Part shown: one piece after another, positions 33,254-41,648 of the stretch
How the letters are laid out: each line of letters begins with the position of its first letter
Numbering within the stretch: the stretch's first letter is position 1
Source of the DNA: Syntrophobacter sp. SbD2
GTDB taxonomy: Bacteria; Desulfobacterota; Binatia; UBA9968
Length of the DNA: 41,861 nt
Reading direction: 5' to 3'
Assembly (NCBI GenBank): GCA_945889495.1
Contig: CAMDBU010000034.1
Coordinates: forward strand, 1-41,861
Program-made: the position numbers and the translations under genes
The notes under the pieces: generated by a model
What the model was told of the DNA's origin: nothing
The model's input: only the letters and a program-made list of their open reading frames with translations
The model's database searches: none

Positions 33254-34483
33254 ATGAGGGTTTGGGCTGTACGAAATCGCCCGTCGGTGCTGTTCGCATC
33301 GCTTGCGCTAGTTTGGGTCGCGGCGGCTGGTTTCCTTGCCAACGGATATGCCGCCGAAGCGGACACAACTCCTCCGTCCAAGGAAACTTTCAATTTAATC
33401 TTGCCGTTCAAGAATCTCACCGTCGGCCAGGGCCAGGAAGTGACCATGGACACTGAGATCGTCAATCGGCGCAAAGATCCAGTCGAGGTTACCTTAACCC
33501 TGGATTCGGTGCCCAAGGGTTGGGAAATAAACTTCAATTCGCGCTATCCGAGCTTTCCGATCCGCTCGGTCCAGGTGCAAGGCGAAAAGTCGACCACCGT
33601 TGAATTCAAAGGCAAGGTTCCTGAAGCCACCAAGCCAGGGATCTACCAAATCAAAGTCACCGCCAAAGATAACAACGGTTCGACTCAATATGTCGAGACC
33701 ATCAATTTGAACGTCACGTCGAAAAAAGTCGAGACCGGCGGCCTCAAGCTGACCAGCCAATACCCGGTATTGAGCACCGGCTCCGGCCAGACGCTGAAAT
33801 TCACCGTCGATCTCAAGAACGAGACCAACAAACCGTTGACCACCGCGCTGGCGGCGCAAACCCCGCCGGGTTGGAACCTGCGCTTCAAACCGCAGTTCGG
33901 CGACCAACAGATATCTTCTATTCAACTAAAAGAGAGCGCCTCGGAAACCCTCAGCGTCGAGATCGACACGCCGGTAAAAGCCGACGCCAAGGAACAACCA
34001 ATCACGGTAACCGCGCGCTCCGGCGCATTTGAGGCTTCGGCGACTGTCAAAGTCAGTCTCAAGGGCACCCAGGACCTCAAGATGGGTTCGCTGGCGGGAA
34101 CTTTGAATACTTCGGTGACCGCCGGCAAAAAATCCCCTGGGGATTTCGTCGTCGGCAACGCCGGCACGGCGCCGATTCGCAACTTGAGCTTTGTCACCAA
34201 GAAACCTAGCGACAAGTGGACCGTCGAGTTCAAGCCCGACAAGATCGACGTCATCGAACCCGGCCAAGTCAAAGAGATCAAGATGGAAGTGCTGGCGCCC
34301 GACCGCACCATCGCCGGCGATTACTTACTGACGCTGACGGCGAACTCGCCGGAAGTGACCAAGTCGGTGGAATTCCGCGTCACCGTGTCGACGCCGACGA
34401 TCTGGGGCTGGATCGGCTTTGGCATCGTCGGCCTGGTGGTCCTCGGTTTAGCCATCGTATTTTTCCGCCTAGGTCGTAGATGA
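33254..34483 (+). CDS. NEW3-domain exported protein of ABC operon
   Basis: A 409-aa protein with an N-terminal signal segment (LFASLALVWVAAAGFLANGYAAEA), two to three immunoglobulin-like NEW3/alpha-galactosidase-type beta-sandwich repeats (DTEIVNRRKDPVEVTLTLD; KFTVDLKNETNKPLTTAL; DFVVGNAGTAPIRNLSF) and a C-terminal TM helix (IWGWIGFGIVGLVVLGLAIVFF). A strong GGAGGGGG precedes the ATG. It overlaps the ABC ATPase gene by four bases. Such proteins sit beside ABC-2-type exporters in many bacteria and may act as an external partner. The cargo is unknown. Confidence 0.85.
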   Translation: MRVWAVRNRPSVLFASLALVWVAAAGFLANGYAAEADTTPPSKETFNLILPFKNLTVGQGQEVTMDTEIVNRRKDPVEVTLTLDSVPKGWEINFNSRYPSFPIRSVQVQGEKSTTVEFKGKVPEATKPGIYQIKVTAKDNNGSTQYVETINLNVTSKKVETGGLKLTSQYPVLSTGSGQTLKFTVDLKNETNKPLTTALAAQTPPGWNLRFKPQFGDQQISSIQLKESASETLSVEIDTPVKADAKEQPITVTARSGAFEASATVKVSLKGTQDLKMGSLAGTLNTSVTAGKKSPGDFVVGNAGTAPIRNLSFVTKKPSDKWTVEFKPDKIDVIEPGQVKEIKMEVLAPDRTIAGDYLLTLTANSPEVTKSVEFRVTVSTPTIWGWIGFGIVGLVVLGLAIVFFRLGRR

Positions 34484-35412
34484 GCACGGTAGTCGACACC
34501 AAAAATTTAACTAAGCGCTACCGCGAGAAGCTCGCGGTCAACGCGCTTAACTTGACCATCGAGGAAGGCCAGGTCTTCGGCTTCCTGGGCCCCAATGGCG
34601 CGGGTAAGACCACGACCATTTTGATGCTCTTGGGTTTGACCGAACCGACCGCCGGCGAAGTTTCGGTTTGCGGCTTCAGCCCGACCAGTCAATCCCTCGA
34701 AGTCAAAAAACGAGTCGGCTACCTGCCGGAAAGTCCCGGCTTTTACGACGACATCAGCGCGCGTGAGAATTTGATGTACATGGCGCGGCTCAACCGCATC
34801 CCGGAAGAGGAAGCGCGCCGGCGCACCGCCGAAGTGTTGGAGCAAGTCGGCCTATCGGATGATGGCCGTCGTTTGGTCAAAGAGTTCTCCCGCGGTATGA
34901 AGCAGCGCTTGGGCATCGCTGAGGTCTTGGTCAAGAAGCCCAAGGCGGTCATTCTCGATGAGCCCACCCTGGGCCTCGACCCCGACGGCGCCATTCGCAT
35001 CCTCGATTTGATCAAGCAGCTCAATCGTGAACATGGCCTGACGGTCATGCTGTCGTCGCACCAATTGCAGCAGGTGCAGCAGATTTGCACCCGGGTCGGC
35101 ATCATCGTCAAGGGCAAACTGATCGTCCAGGGCGAAACCGATGCCTTGGGCAAAGCGATCTTGAAGGGACGCAACTGGAATTTTCTGCTCGAAGCCACCG
35201 GGAACACCGAAGGCTTCGATAGAGAACTCCAGGCCATTGTCGGCATTGATGAAGTCGAGAAGCGCGCCCATGGCTGGTTCCTGCGCTGCACCGAAGACGT
35301 GCGCGGCCAGATCGTCGCCGCGGTCACCGGCCGCGGCCTGAGTCTGCTCCAGCTTCGGTCCGAAGATCCAACTCTGGAAGAGATCTACCTGAAGTACTTT
35401 CGCGAGGCCTAA
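34480..35412 (+). CDS. ABC transporter ATP-binding protein
   Basis: A 310-aa ATPase of the ABC-2/NosF type. Walker A GPNGAGKTT (about 39-47), a Q/E-loop near GYLPESPGFYDD, signature FSRGMKQRLGIAE, Walker B AVILDEPTLGLDP and switch LSSHQL are all present. The C-terminal ~90 residues form the accessory domain common in this subfamily. The start overlaps the stop of the NEW3 gene (ATGA) and the stop lies two bases before the permease start. It energises the permease encoded next. Confidence 0.93.
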   Translation: MSTVVDTKNLTKRYREKLAVNALNLTIEEGQVFGFLGPNGAGKTTTILMLLGLTEPTAGEVSVCGFSPTSQSLEVKKRVGYLPESPGFYDDISARENLMYMARLNRIPEEEARRRTAEVLEQVGLSDDGRRLVKEFSRGMKQRLGIAEVLVKKPKAVILDEPTLGLDPDGAIRILDLIKQLNREHGLTVMLSSHQLQQVQQICTRVGIIVKGKLIVQGETDALGKAILKGRNWNFLLEATGNTEGFDRELQAIVGIDEVEKRAHGWFLRCTEDVRGQIVAAVTGRGLSLLQLRSEDPTLEEIYLKYFREA

Positions 35413-35414
35413 AA

Positions 35415-36338
35415 ATGAGCGTGGTGTTCTGGAAAGAGTTGGCGGATCACTTCAGCAGCCGCCGCTTCATGATCTTGCTGATCCTCATCGTCTTTTCCGG
35501 CCTTTGGGCAGCCTACGCCACCGGTCAGGCGATCCGCGCCAACACCGACACCGTGCCCACCCAGTATGTTTTTTTGCTCCTGCTCACCTCTAGCGGTGAC
35601 ACACTTTTTTCTCTGGCAACCTTTTTAGGCTTCTTCGGCCCGCTGGTCGGCATCACCCTGGGCTTCGATTCAATCAGCGGCGAATACGCCCGCGGCACGC
35701 TGAGCCGCGTGCTATCGCAGCCGATCTACCGCGACAGTTTGATCAACGGCAAGTTTTTCGCCGGCTTGACCACCGTCGGCGTGCTCTGGGGATCGATCCT
35801 GCTTCTGGTCATCGGCTTAGGCATCACCCTGTTGGGCTTTCCACCCAACACCGAAGAGCTCTGGCGCATGATCATCTTCACCGTCGTCGGCGTGTTTTAC
35901 GTCGGCTTTTGGTTGGCCCTGGCGATGCTGTTCTCCTTGCTGTTTCAAAAGACCGTCACCGCGGCGCTGGCCTCGATAGCGGTGTGGCTGTTTCTCTCGC
36001 TGTTTGTCGCCGTGCTCAGCGGCGCGGTAGCCAGCATGGTGGTTCCCGACGCCACCACGCCGGAATCGGTGGCGCGCAAAGCCGATATCGAAAACATCGT
36101 CGGCCGGGTCTCTCCGAGCACATTGTTCAATGAAAGCGTCGGCATCCTGCTCAACCCGGCGGCGCGGGTGTTCGGCATGGCGCTGCAAAGCCAGGCCGAA
36201 GGCATCCTGCCCACTCCCCTGGCCCTCGATCAAAGCTTAACCTTGATCTGGCCTCATATCACCACCATGTTCGCCTTGGTGGCGGTCTGTTTCGGCATCT
36301 CCTACATCATCTTCATGCGCGCCGAGATCCGCGCTTAG
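35415..36338 (+). CDS. ABC-2-type transporter permease
   Basis: A 307-aa inner-membrane protein with about six TM helices (for example FMILLILIVFSGLWAAY, LATFLGFFGPLVGITLGFD, GVLWGSILLLVIGLGITLL, LFLSLFVAVLSGAVASMVV). The conserved FDSISGEYARGTLSRVLSQPI segment after TM2 marks NosY/ABC-2 permeases. With the ATPase and NEW3 protein it forms a three-gene transporter of unknown cargo. The operon ends here; a 156-bp gap precedes ubiD. Confidence 0.9.
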   Translation: MSVVFWKELADHFSSRRFMILLILIVFSGLWAAYATGQAIRANTDTVPTQYVFLLLLTSSGDTLFSLATFLGFFGPLVGITLGFDSISGEYARGTLSRVLSQPIYRDSLINGKFFAGLTTVGVLWGSILLLVIGLGITLLGFPPNTEELWRMIIFTVVGVFYVGFWLALAMLFSLLFQKTVTAALASIAVWLFLSLFVAVLSGAVASMVVPDATTPESVARKADIENIVGRVSPSTLFNESVGILLNPAARVFGMALQSQAEGILPTPLALDQSLTLIWPHITTMFALVAVCFGISYIIFMRAEIRA

Positions 36339-36430
36339 CTAACTCCCAAACATCATCGCGGTTTACCGCCGCGCCGGGGTGCAAGTCGCATCTCAGCGCG
36401 GCGTTGTAATTTTAATTCAAGTTGGAATCG

Positions 36431-36459
36431 TTGATAGTTAAACTATTTCTGTCTAGTAT
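36431..36459 (+). promoter_or_regulatory. Candidate sigma-70 promoter for the ubiD-like gene
   Basis: TTGATA (36431-36436) and TAGTAT (36454-36459) are separated by 17 bp in an AT-rich stretch of the 36339-36494 gap. They match the -35 and -10 consensus at five and four of six positions. The gene's GGAGG (36486-36490) is four bases before its ATG. This is a visual match only. Confidence 0.45.
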
Positions 36460-36494
36460 CGAGACAATTATTTTCACCCCCCACCGGAGGATTT

Positions 36495-37922
36495 ATGGCG
36501 TACAGCGATCTGCGCGACTATGTCGCCGCGCTTGAGAAACATGGCAAGTTGAAACGGGTCACCAAGGAAGTCGACAAGGACTGGGAGATCGCCGCCGTGT
36601 GCCGCCAGCTGTTTAAAAAAATCCCGCCCAACAAGCGGCCCGCGCTGGTCTTCGAGAACGTCAAAGGTTTCACCATCCCGGTGGTCGCCGGCGTGCTCGG
36701 CGCGTCGCGCGAGATTTACGCCATCGGACTGGAAACCGAAGGGGTTGAGGGCATCAATCGTAAGTGGGATCACGCCCTCGGGCACCCCATCGAACCGCGC
36801 ATGGTTTCGGCCAAGAATGCCCCGTGTAAGGAAAACATTCTCCATGGCAAAGACGTCGACATCACCAAATTTCCGGTGCCGACCTGGACCGTCGGCGAAG
36901 ACCCGGCGCCGTTTTTCACCTCGCCATACCTGATCACCAAGGATCCCGAAACCGGCGTGCGCAACGTCGGGACGTATAGAATGCAGGTCAAAGGCCCCAA
37001 CAAGACCGGCTTGTTAATTGGCAAGCGTCAGGACATGGCCTGGCATATGTACAAGAACAACGACAAGAACAAGCCAACGCCAGTGGCGGTGGTCATCGGC
37101 GCCGACCCCTCCATCGGCTATGTGTCGGTGTCGAAGATCTCCGATGCGCTCGATGAGTTCGCCGTCGCCGGCGCCCTGCGCGGTCAAGCGGTCGACATGG
37201 TAGCTTGCGAAACCGTGCCGCTGGAGGTGCCGGCCACCGCCGAGATCGTCTTAGAAGGCGAAATCCCACCCAACGCCTTCGAACATGAAGGCCCCTTCGG
37301 CGAATACACCGGCTACATGGGCCCGGCCGGCAACGAGCCCTACTTCAACATCAAGTGCATGACCTACCGCAACCAGCCGCTTTATCAAGCGTTCATCAGC
37401 CAGATGCCACCATCGGAGTCGAGCTGCATTCGCGGCATCGGCCGGGAATGGCCGCTGTTCAAACACTTGAAAGACACCCTGCGCCTTCCGATCCGCGATC
37501 TGCGTCTCAAAGAAGCCGGCGGCAGCGGCGCCTATTTGGTCATATCGCTCAAGAAAGAATTTGTCGGCCAGGTGCGCCAGCTGATGTACGGCGCCTGGTC
37601 CCAGCGCACCGGCTTTGGCAAGATCACGGTGATCGTCGATGAGGATATCGACGTGTGGGATGATTTTGCCGTCGATTGGGCGCTCAGCTGGCATGTCCGG
37701 CCGGCGTTGGACGTCTACATCGAACGGGACGTGCAAGCGGTCGGCCTCGACCCCTCCCAGGCGCCCGCCGACGTCCTGCAACATCACCCAAGCCGCTACG
37801 TCGGCTCACGCATCGGCATCGACGCCACCCGCAAACACAAATACCCGGCGATCTCACTACCGCCGAAAGAACATTTGGATCTAGTCGCTAGCCGCTGGAA
37901 GGAATACGGCATCGAGGACTAA
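36495..37922 (+). CDS. UbiD-family (prenylated-FMN) decarboxylase
   Basis: A 475-aa protein of the UbiD family, which reversibly decarboxylates aromatic or alpha,beta-unsaturated acids using prenylated FMN made by UbiX. Typical features are the AYSDLRDYVAALEKHGKLKRV start, YRMQVKGPNKTGLLIG, the EHEGPFGEYTGYMGP motif with active-site Glu, and a C-terminal SRIGIDATRKHK tail. The substrate cannot be told; non-UbiQ members act on hydroxybenzoates, phenylphosphate products or other acids. No ubiX is in the window. It faces the coxS-like gene across three hairpins. Confidence 0.92.
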   Translation: MAYSDLRDYVAALEKHGKLKRVTKEVDKDWEIAAVCRQLFKKIPPNKRPALVFENVKGFTIPVVAGVLGASREIYAIGLETEGVEGINRKWDHALGHPIEPRMVSAKNAPCKENILHGKDVDITKFPVPTWTVGEDPAPFFTSPYLITKDPETGVRNVGTYRMQVKGPNKTGLLIGKRQDMAWHMYKNNDKNKPTPVAVVIGADPSIGYVSVSKISDALDEFAVAGALRGQAVDMVACETVPLEVPATAEIVLEGEIPPNAFEHEGPFGEYTGYMGPAGNEPYFNIKCMTYRNQPLYQAFISQMPPSESSCIRGIGREWPLFKHLKDTLRLPIRDLRLKEAGGSGAYLVISLKKEFVGQVRQLMYGAWSQRTGFGKITVIVDEDIDVWDDFAVDWALSWHVRPALDVYIERDVQAVGLDPSQAPADVLQHHPSRYVGSRIGIDATRKHKYPAISLPPKEHLDLVASRWKEYGIED

Positions 37923-37946
37923 ACGCTCGCTGCGCGAGCCGTTTAG
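37919..37946. terminator. Hairpin over the ubiD stop codon
   Basis: CTAAACG (37919-37925) pairs with CGTTTAG (37940-37946), and inside it CTCGC pairs with GCGAG around a TGC loop. The stem includes the ubiD-like stop codon and is followed by a short T-bearing stretch (TATTTC). It is probably a transcription terminator, possibly bidirectional. Confidence 0.55.
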
Positions 37947-37947
37947 T

Positions 37948-38012
37948 ATTTCAAATCTCAAATTTCAGATTTCACAGTCAGAAATCCGCTTTTGAAATAT
38001 GAGATTTGAAAT
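37948..38012. repeat. AT-rich inverted repeat between convergent genes
   Basis: ATTTCAAATCTCAAATTTCA (37948-37967) is complementary at 19 of 20 positions to 37993-38012, with a 25-nt loop. Its base composition (AT-rich) differs sharply from its surroundings. It resembles dispersed intergenic 'atttcaaatctc' palindromes known from proteobacterial genomes. Confidence 0.65.
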
Positions 38013-38022
38013 CTGAAATCAG

Positions 38023-38052
38023 AAGATGCGAGCTTTACTAAGCTCGCATCTT
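38023..38052. terminator. Perfect 13-bp hairpin over the coxS-like stop codon
   Basis: AAGATGCGAGCTT (38023-38035) is a perfect inverted repeat of AAGCTCGCATCTT (38040-38052) around a TACT loop. It includes the last codons and stop of the 2Fe-2S gene. The strength suggests a terminator for the cox-like operon, though no long T-tract follows. Confidence 0.55.
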
Positions 38053-38541
38053 CTTAGCCGCCGCCATGATCGATTCGACGATCTTCTTATAGCCGGTGCA
38101 GCGGCAGATGTTGCCATGCATGAAGTGTTTGAGCTCAGCTTCGGTGGGATTGGGGTTTTCGTCGAGTAACGCCTTGGAAGCCAGCAACATGCCCGGCGTG
38201 CAAAAGCCGCATTGGAAACCGCCATGCTCGATGAACGCTTCTTGCAGCGGATGAAGCTTGCCGTCGTCGGCTAATCCTTCAATGGTCATCACCGATCGGC
38301 CGCGCACTTCGAAGGCGAGCGTCGTGCAGGCGCTCACCGGCCGGCCGTCGACCAACAAAGTGCAGGCGCCGCATACTTGGACGTCGCAAGACCGCTTGGC
38401 GCCGGTGAGGCCCAAGCGGTCGCGCACCATATCGAGCAGCAACTCATTGGGCTCGACGTCGATTTCCTGCAATCGGCCGTTGAGAGTGAAAGAAACCGGG
38501 ATGGTCTGCACATCGGCGTGTCGGGTCATCGGTTTGGACAT
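38038..38541 (-). CDS. 2Fe-2S subunit of a xanthine dehydrogenase/CO dehydrogenase-type enzyme (CoxS-like)
   Basis: A 167-aa electron-transfer subunit with two [2Fe-2S] clusters: plant-type ferredoxin motif CDVQVCGACTLL plus SACTTLAF, and the second motif CGFCTPGM ... CRCTGY. Length and order match CoxS/XdhC-small subunits of molybdenum hydroxylases. It is the last gene of a minus-strand operon with the FAD subunit and a CoxG-like gene. The catalytic molybdenum subunit is not in the window. The stop lies in the 38023-38052 hairpin. Confidence 0.92.
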   Translation of the reverse strand: MSKPMTRHADVQTIPVSFTLNGRLQEIDVEPNELLLDMVRDRLGLTGAKRSCDVQVCGACTLLVDGRPVSACTTLAFEVRGRSVMTIEGLADDGKLHPLQEAFIEHGGFQCGFCTPGMLLASKALLDENPNPTEAELKHFMHGNICRCTGYKKIVESIMAAAKKMRA

Positions 38542-38587
38542 GAAAGTTCTCCAAGAGTCTGCGAAATATTCGTTAGTTCGGCGCGAA

Positions 38588-39439
38588 TCAGCCGACCATG
38601 CTGTTGAACGCCCGCTTCAACAACACGCCGACGATATGTTCTTTATAATCCTGGGCGCCATGCAAGTCGCTGATGGCGTCAGCGGCGCGGCCGGCGATGG
38701 CGCCCGCCTGGGGCAATAAACTCACCGCTTCAGCTGTGCTCTTGCCGTTCAGTAGCGCTTCCGCTTCGGCCACCCGCTTGGGCGCCGGTCCGGCGCAACC
38801 GACAGCGATTTTAACGTCGTTCACGGTCCCGCTGTTGAGCGTCAATGCCACCGCCACGCCGACGCTCGGCCGTTCGAGATAACCGAATTTTAGATAGGCA
38901 CTGCGGCTGTTCGCCCCCGGCGTCGGCACGCGTATTTCGGTCAACAGTTCGTCGGCTTGCAGGGATGTCTCGTAGGCGTCGACGAAAAAATTCGCCGCCG
39001 CGATTTCGCGCTTGCCGGAGCTTTTCTCGGCGACCATAGTGGCGCCCAGCGCGATCAGCAGAGTGCCGGGATCGGCGTGGGGCTCGGCGAAGCAAAGATT
39101 GCCGCCGATGGAACCGGCCTGGCGCACCCGCACGTTGGCGACGTTTTGCTCGAGCTTGACCAGCGTCGGCAGCTTCTCTTGCAGCAAAGCGGAGGTTTCC
39201 AATTGATGGTGCGTGCATAGCGCGCCGATCTTGATCGCGCCATTGTCGGCCGCCAGCGCGCTCAAGCCAGTGAGCTTCTTGACGTTGATCAAGCGCTCGT
39301 ACTGCACCAACCCTTCCTTCATCGCCAACAACAACTCGGTGCCGCCGGCATAAATCTTCGCGCTATCGCCAAAGCGGCCGAGCAGTTCGGAGACTTCCGC
39401 GGCGCTTTCCGGTTCTTCTAAGCGAAACCTTTTGAGCAT
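38588..39439 (-). CDS. FAD-binding subunit of a molybdenum hydroxylase (CoxM-like)
   Basis: A 283-aa protein with PCMH-type FAD domain features: EEPESAAEVSELLGRFGDSAKIYAGGTELL at the start, AGSIGGNLCFAEPHAD (second FAD contact), and a CO_deh_flav_C-like end (KFGYLERPSVGVAVALTL, VAVGCAGPAPKRVAEAEALL). Matches the medium subunit of CO dehydrogenase/xanthine dehydrogenase enzymes. It begins one base after the coxG-like stop and is 46 bp from the 2Fe-2S gene, in one operon. Confidence 0.92.
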   Translation of the reverse strand: MLKRFRLEEPESAAEVSELLGRFGDSAKIYAGGTELLLAMKEGLVQYERLINVKKLTGLSALAADNGAIKIGALCTHHQLETSALLQEKLPTLVKLEQNVANVRVRQAGSIGGNLCFAEPHADPGTLLIALGATMVAEKSSGKREIAAANFFVDAYETSLQADELLTEIRVPTPGANSRSAYLKFGYLERPSVGVAVALTLNSGTVNDVKIAVGCAGPAPKRVAEAEALLNGKSTAEAVSLLPQAGAIAGRAADAISDLHGAQDYKEHIVGVLLKRAFNSMVG

Positions 39440-39440
39440 G

Positions 39441-39893
39441 TCACTTGTCTCCCTCTAGGGTGGTTTTCACCGCCAGGGCGAATTCATCGAGCACCTGATC
39501 GGCCTTGCGTTTGATGATGCCGTGGCCGAGCGCGGCCAGCTTGCCCAAGATATCCACCCCGGCGATGAAGTTGACGATGGTCTTGTCGCCTTGCTCGGTC
39601 AAATTAACGTCCAGGTCGATTTTCATGCGGCTGCCGATCTTGTTGTCGGCGCCGGTGGCCTGGGCTTTGATATGGGTGAGTTCCTGGCGTTCCAAGACCT
39701 CGATGGTGGTCGGGAACTCGACTTTGAACGGGCCAACCCTCTCCACCATGATCGCCGAGTAGCGTTTACCCTCTTCGACGGTTTTGGCGTCCTTGCATCC
39801 CGGCACGCAAGCTATGAAGCGGTCGATGTCCCAGATAAACTTCCAGACCTTTTCCCGCGGCGCGAGGATTTCTATTTGTTTTTCAAACTGCAA
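39441..39893 (-). CDS. CoxG-like SRPBCC protein
   Basis: A 150-aa START/SRPBCC-fold protein: PREKVWKFIWDIDRFIACVPGCKDAKTVEEGKRY and LAALGHGIIKRKADQVLDEFALAVK. CoxG proteins accompany CO dehydrogenase-like operons and are thought to anchor or help mature the enzyme. It is first in the operon. The intergenic region 39894-40014 upstream probably contains its promoter. No coxD/E/F maturation genes are visible. Confidence 0.88.
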   Translation of the reverse strand: MQFEKQIEILAPREKVWKFIWDIDRFIACVPGCKDAKTVEEGKRYSAIMVERVGPFKVEFPTTIEVLERQELTHIKAQATGADNKIGSRMKIDLDVNLTEQGDKTIVNFIAGVDILGKLAALGHGIIKRKADQVLDEFALAVKTTLEGDK

Positions 39894-40014
39894 AGAGGTT
39901 CCTCCGATTGATTATCTAATTTTGCTATCAAATGGCGCCCAATCGCGCAAGCCAAGCGCGCTGATTTTGCGTTAATTGTCGGCTGATGAGGCTGGCAGGG
40001 TCGCGCCGTGAATA

Positions 40015-40974
40015 TCAACTGGCGCCGCTGACGTCGATGACGTCCTTGAATTCCTTGCTCAGATAGTTCTTCAACTTCTTTTTGACCCGCTCCTCGATCT
40101 GGCGCACGCGTTCGCGGCTGATGCCGTATTTCTCGCCGATCTCGCGCAGCGTCAGCGGCTCTTCATTGAGCAAACGCTCGCGGTAAATCACCAGCTCTTT
40201 ATCCTTCAGTCCCTTGGCGAACTGCTCCATCTTCTCGCGCAGCAGCTGCTGGTACTGGCTCTCGGCGTATTCCTCTTCGGGATTCTGCTTGTTATCGGGC
40301 AGGAAATGCAGCAGCGTCGCCTCGCCGTCGTCGCCGATCGGCATGTCCACCGAGAGATCGCGGCTGGCCAGACGCTGCTCCATCTCGATGACTTCGTCTT
40401 CCTTGACGTTCAAGCGCTCGGCGATCAGCTTGGGCCCCACCGTCAAACCCTCGGCCTCGATGCGCTCCTTTTCCTTTTGCAGATTGAAAAACAGCTTGCG
40501 CTGGGCCTGGGTGGTGCCGATCTTGACCATGCGCCAATCGTTCATGATGTAGCGGATCATGTAGGCGCGAATCCACCACACCGCGTAGGAGGGAAAGCGC
40601 ACGCCGCGGTAGGGATCGAAGTTCTTGACCGCTTCCATCAGCCCCATGTTGCCTTCCTGGACCAGATCGAGCAGGGTCTTGAAGGACTTTTGATATTCCC
40701 GGGCGATCATCACCACCAGCCGCAGATTGGCGGTGACCAGCTTGTAGGCGGCTTCGATATTGCCAAACTCTTTGTACTCGACGGCGAGCTTGTGCTCCTC
40801 CTCGCGGCTGAGCACGGCGAAACGGCGAATCTCACCGAGATAGCGCTGCAGCGGATCGAACGGCACCAGCGCTTTCTGGCTGCCGTCCGGCTCCTCCTCA
40901 TCGACGACTTTGGCGAGGTCAATTTCGGCGAAGGGAATTTCAGTTAGCGCGATTTTGTCTTCTTCTTCGGCCAT
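40015..40974 (-). CDS. RpoH-type sigma-70 family RNA polymerase sigma factor
   Basis: About 319 aa. The order of regions matches RpoH: region 1.2 (DPLQRYLGEIRRF), region 2 (EGNMGLMEAVKNFDPYRGVRFPSYAVWWIRAYMIRYIMNDW), the RpoH-box-like QAQRKLFFNLQKEKERI, and region 4 (LTLREIGEKYGISRERVRQIEERVKKKLK). It should direct a heat-shock or similar regulon. The start is uncertain: ATG 40974 has no ideal ribosome site (a GAGG lies about 14 bases upstream), and the frame can also open upstream with GTG or TTG as far as 41013. Region 1.1 of a primary sigma factor is absent. Confidence 0.88.
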   Translation of the reverse strand: MAEEEDKIALTEIPFAEIDLAKVVDEEEPDGSQKALVPFDPLQRYLGEIRRFAVLSREEEHKLAVEYKEFGNIEAAYKLVTANLRLVVMIAREYQKSFKTLLDLVQEGNMGLMEAVKNFDPYRGVRFPSYAVWWIRAYMIRYIMNDWRMVKIGTTQAQRKLFFNLQKEKERIEAEGLTVGPKLIAERLNVKEDEVIEMEQRLASRDLSVDMPIGDDGEATLLHFLPDNKQNPEEEYAESQYQQLLREKMEQFAKGLKDKELVIYRERLLNEEPLTLREIGEKYGISRERVRQIEERVKKKLKNYLSKEFKDVIDVSGAS

Positions 40975-41094
40975 GAGCGGCGTCACACCCTCACCACCAA
41001 AGAGCCCGGTCAAGTGGCGTGGGCGAAGGTCTCAATTTGATTTGTGCTAGTGGCACTCAAGGCTTGAATCGACGGGCGTGGGATGTTCAAGACT

Positions 41095-41289
41095 TTAGGA
41101 ATTGGGCTCGATTTTGCGGATTTTGCCGGCGGCGATTTCGCGCAGGGCAACCACCACTTCGCGATTATCGGAATCGATCAGTGGCTTGGCTCCTTTGAAT
41201 AGATGGCGCGCCCGCTTGGAAGCCAACACCACCAATTCGAAACGATTGGTAACCTTCTCTAAACAGTCTTCTACGGTAATGCGTGACAT
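41095..41289 (-). CDS. rpoZ: RNA polymerase omega subunit
   Basis: A 64-aa protein with the omega signature [27 protein letters not shown] and [10 protein letters not shown]. Omega binds the C-terminus of the beta-prime subunit and helps assemble RNA polymerase. GAGGAG lies about seven bases before ATG 41289. It is upstream of the RpoH-type sigma gene on the same strand; about 120 bp separate them. Confidence 0.95.
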   Translation of the reverse strand: MSRITVEDCLEKVTNRFELVVLASKRARHLFKGAKPLIDSDNREVVVALREIAAGKIRKIEPNS

Positions 41290-41438
41290 GGCAATCTCCT
41301 CGTCAAACGTGAGCAGATTGAACCAGATTTTCGCGCTAATATCAATGAACTAGCGCCGTTGGCGGCGGAGCGAGATCCGCCAATGGAAGCATCGGATCGG
41401 AGGCGAAGGTTGGAATGAACTGGCAGCCGAAAATTAGC

Positions 41439-41648
41439 TCAGTGCTCGGTCTGGGCGTAGCACTTGCTCTTGGCGAAGGCCATGTCGAGGGCCATGCCGG
41501 TGACCACCGCCTGCCAGGCTTCGTCTTCGGACAGGCCGCGCCCTTTGATCGAGCGCCAGAGAAAAATGATCTCTTCTTCAGTGACGGTTTCAAACAGATC
41601 GGGGTCGTGCTCGCGGTTCAGCAGGGACATCTCATTGGTACGCAACAT
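41439..41648 (-). CDS. Small acidic protein of unknown function
   Basis: A 69-aa protein with a helical, acidic sequence (DLFETVTEEEIIFLWRSIKG, GLSEDEAWQAVVTGMALDMAFA) and a CYAQTEH tail. I do not recognise a family. A second ATG at 41630 gives MSLLNREHD and is possible. It is probably real because the amino-acid composition is protein-like and it is spaced like a gene ahead of rpoZ. In 41649-41861 I see no gene; an AT-rich run of A/T tracts around 41730-41770 is unexplained. Confidence 0.55.
   Translation of the reverse strand: MLRTNEMSLLNREHDPDLFETVTEEEIIFLWRSIKGRGLSEDEAWQAVVTGMALDMAFAKSKCYAQTEH

Noticed and set aside
41342-41593. 83-aa minus-strand frame overlapping the small gene at 41439-41648
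   Set aside because: Basic/proline-rich out-of-frame reading; the 69-aa frame has more protein-like composition.
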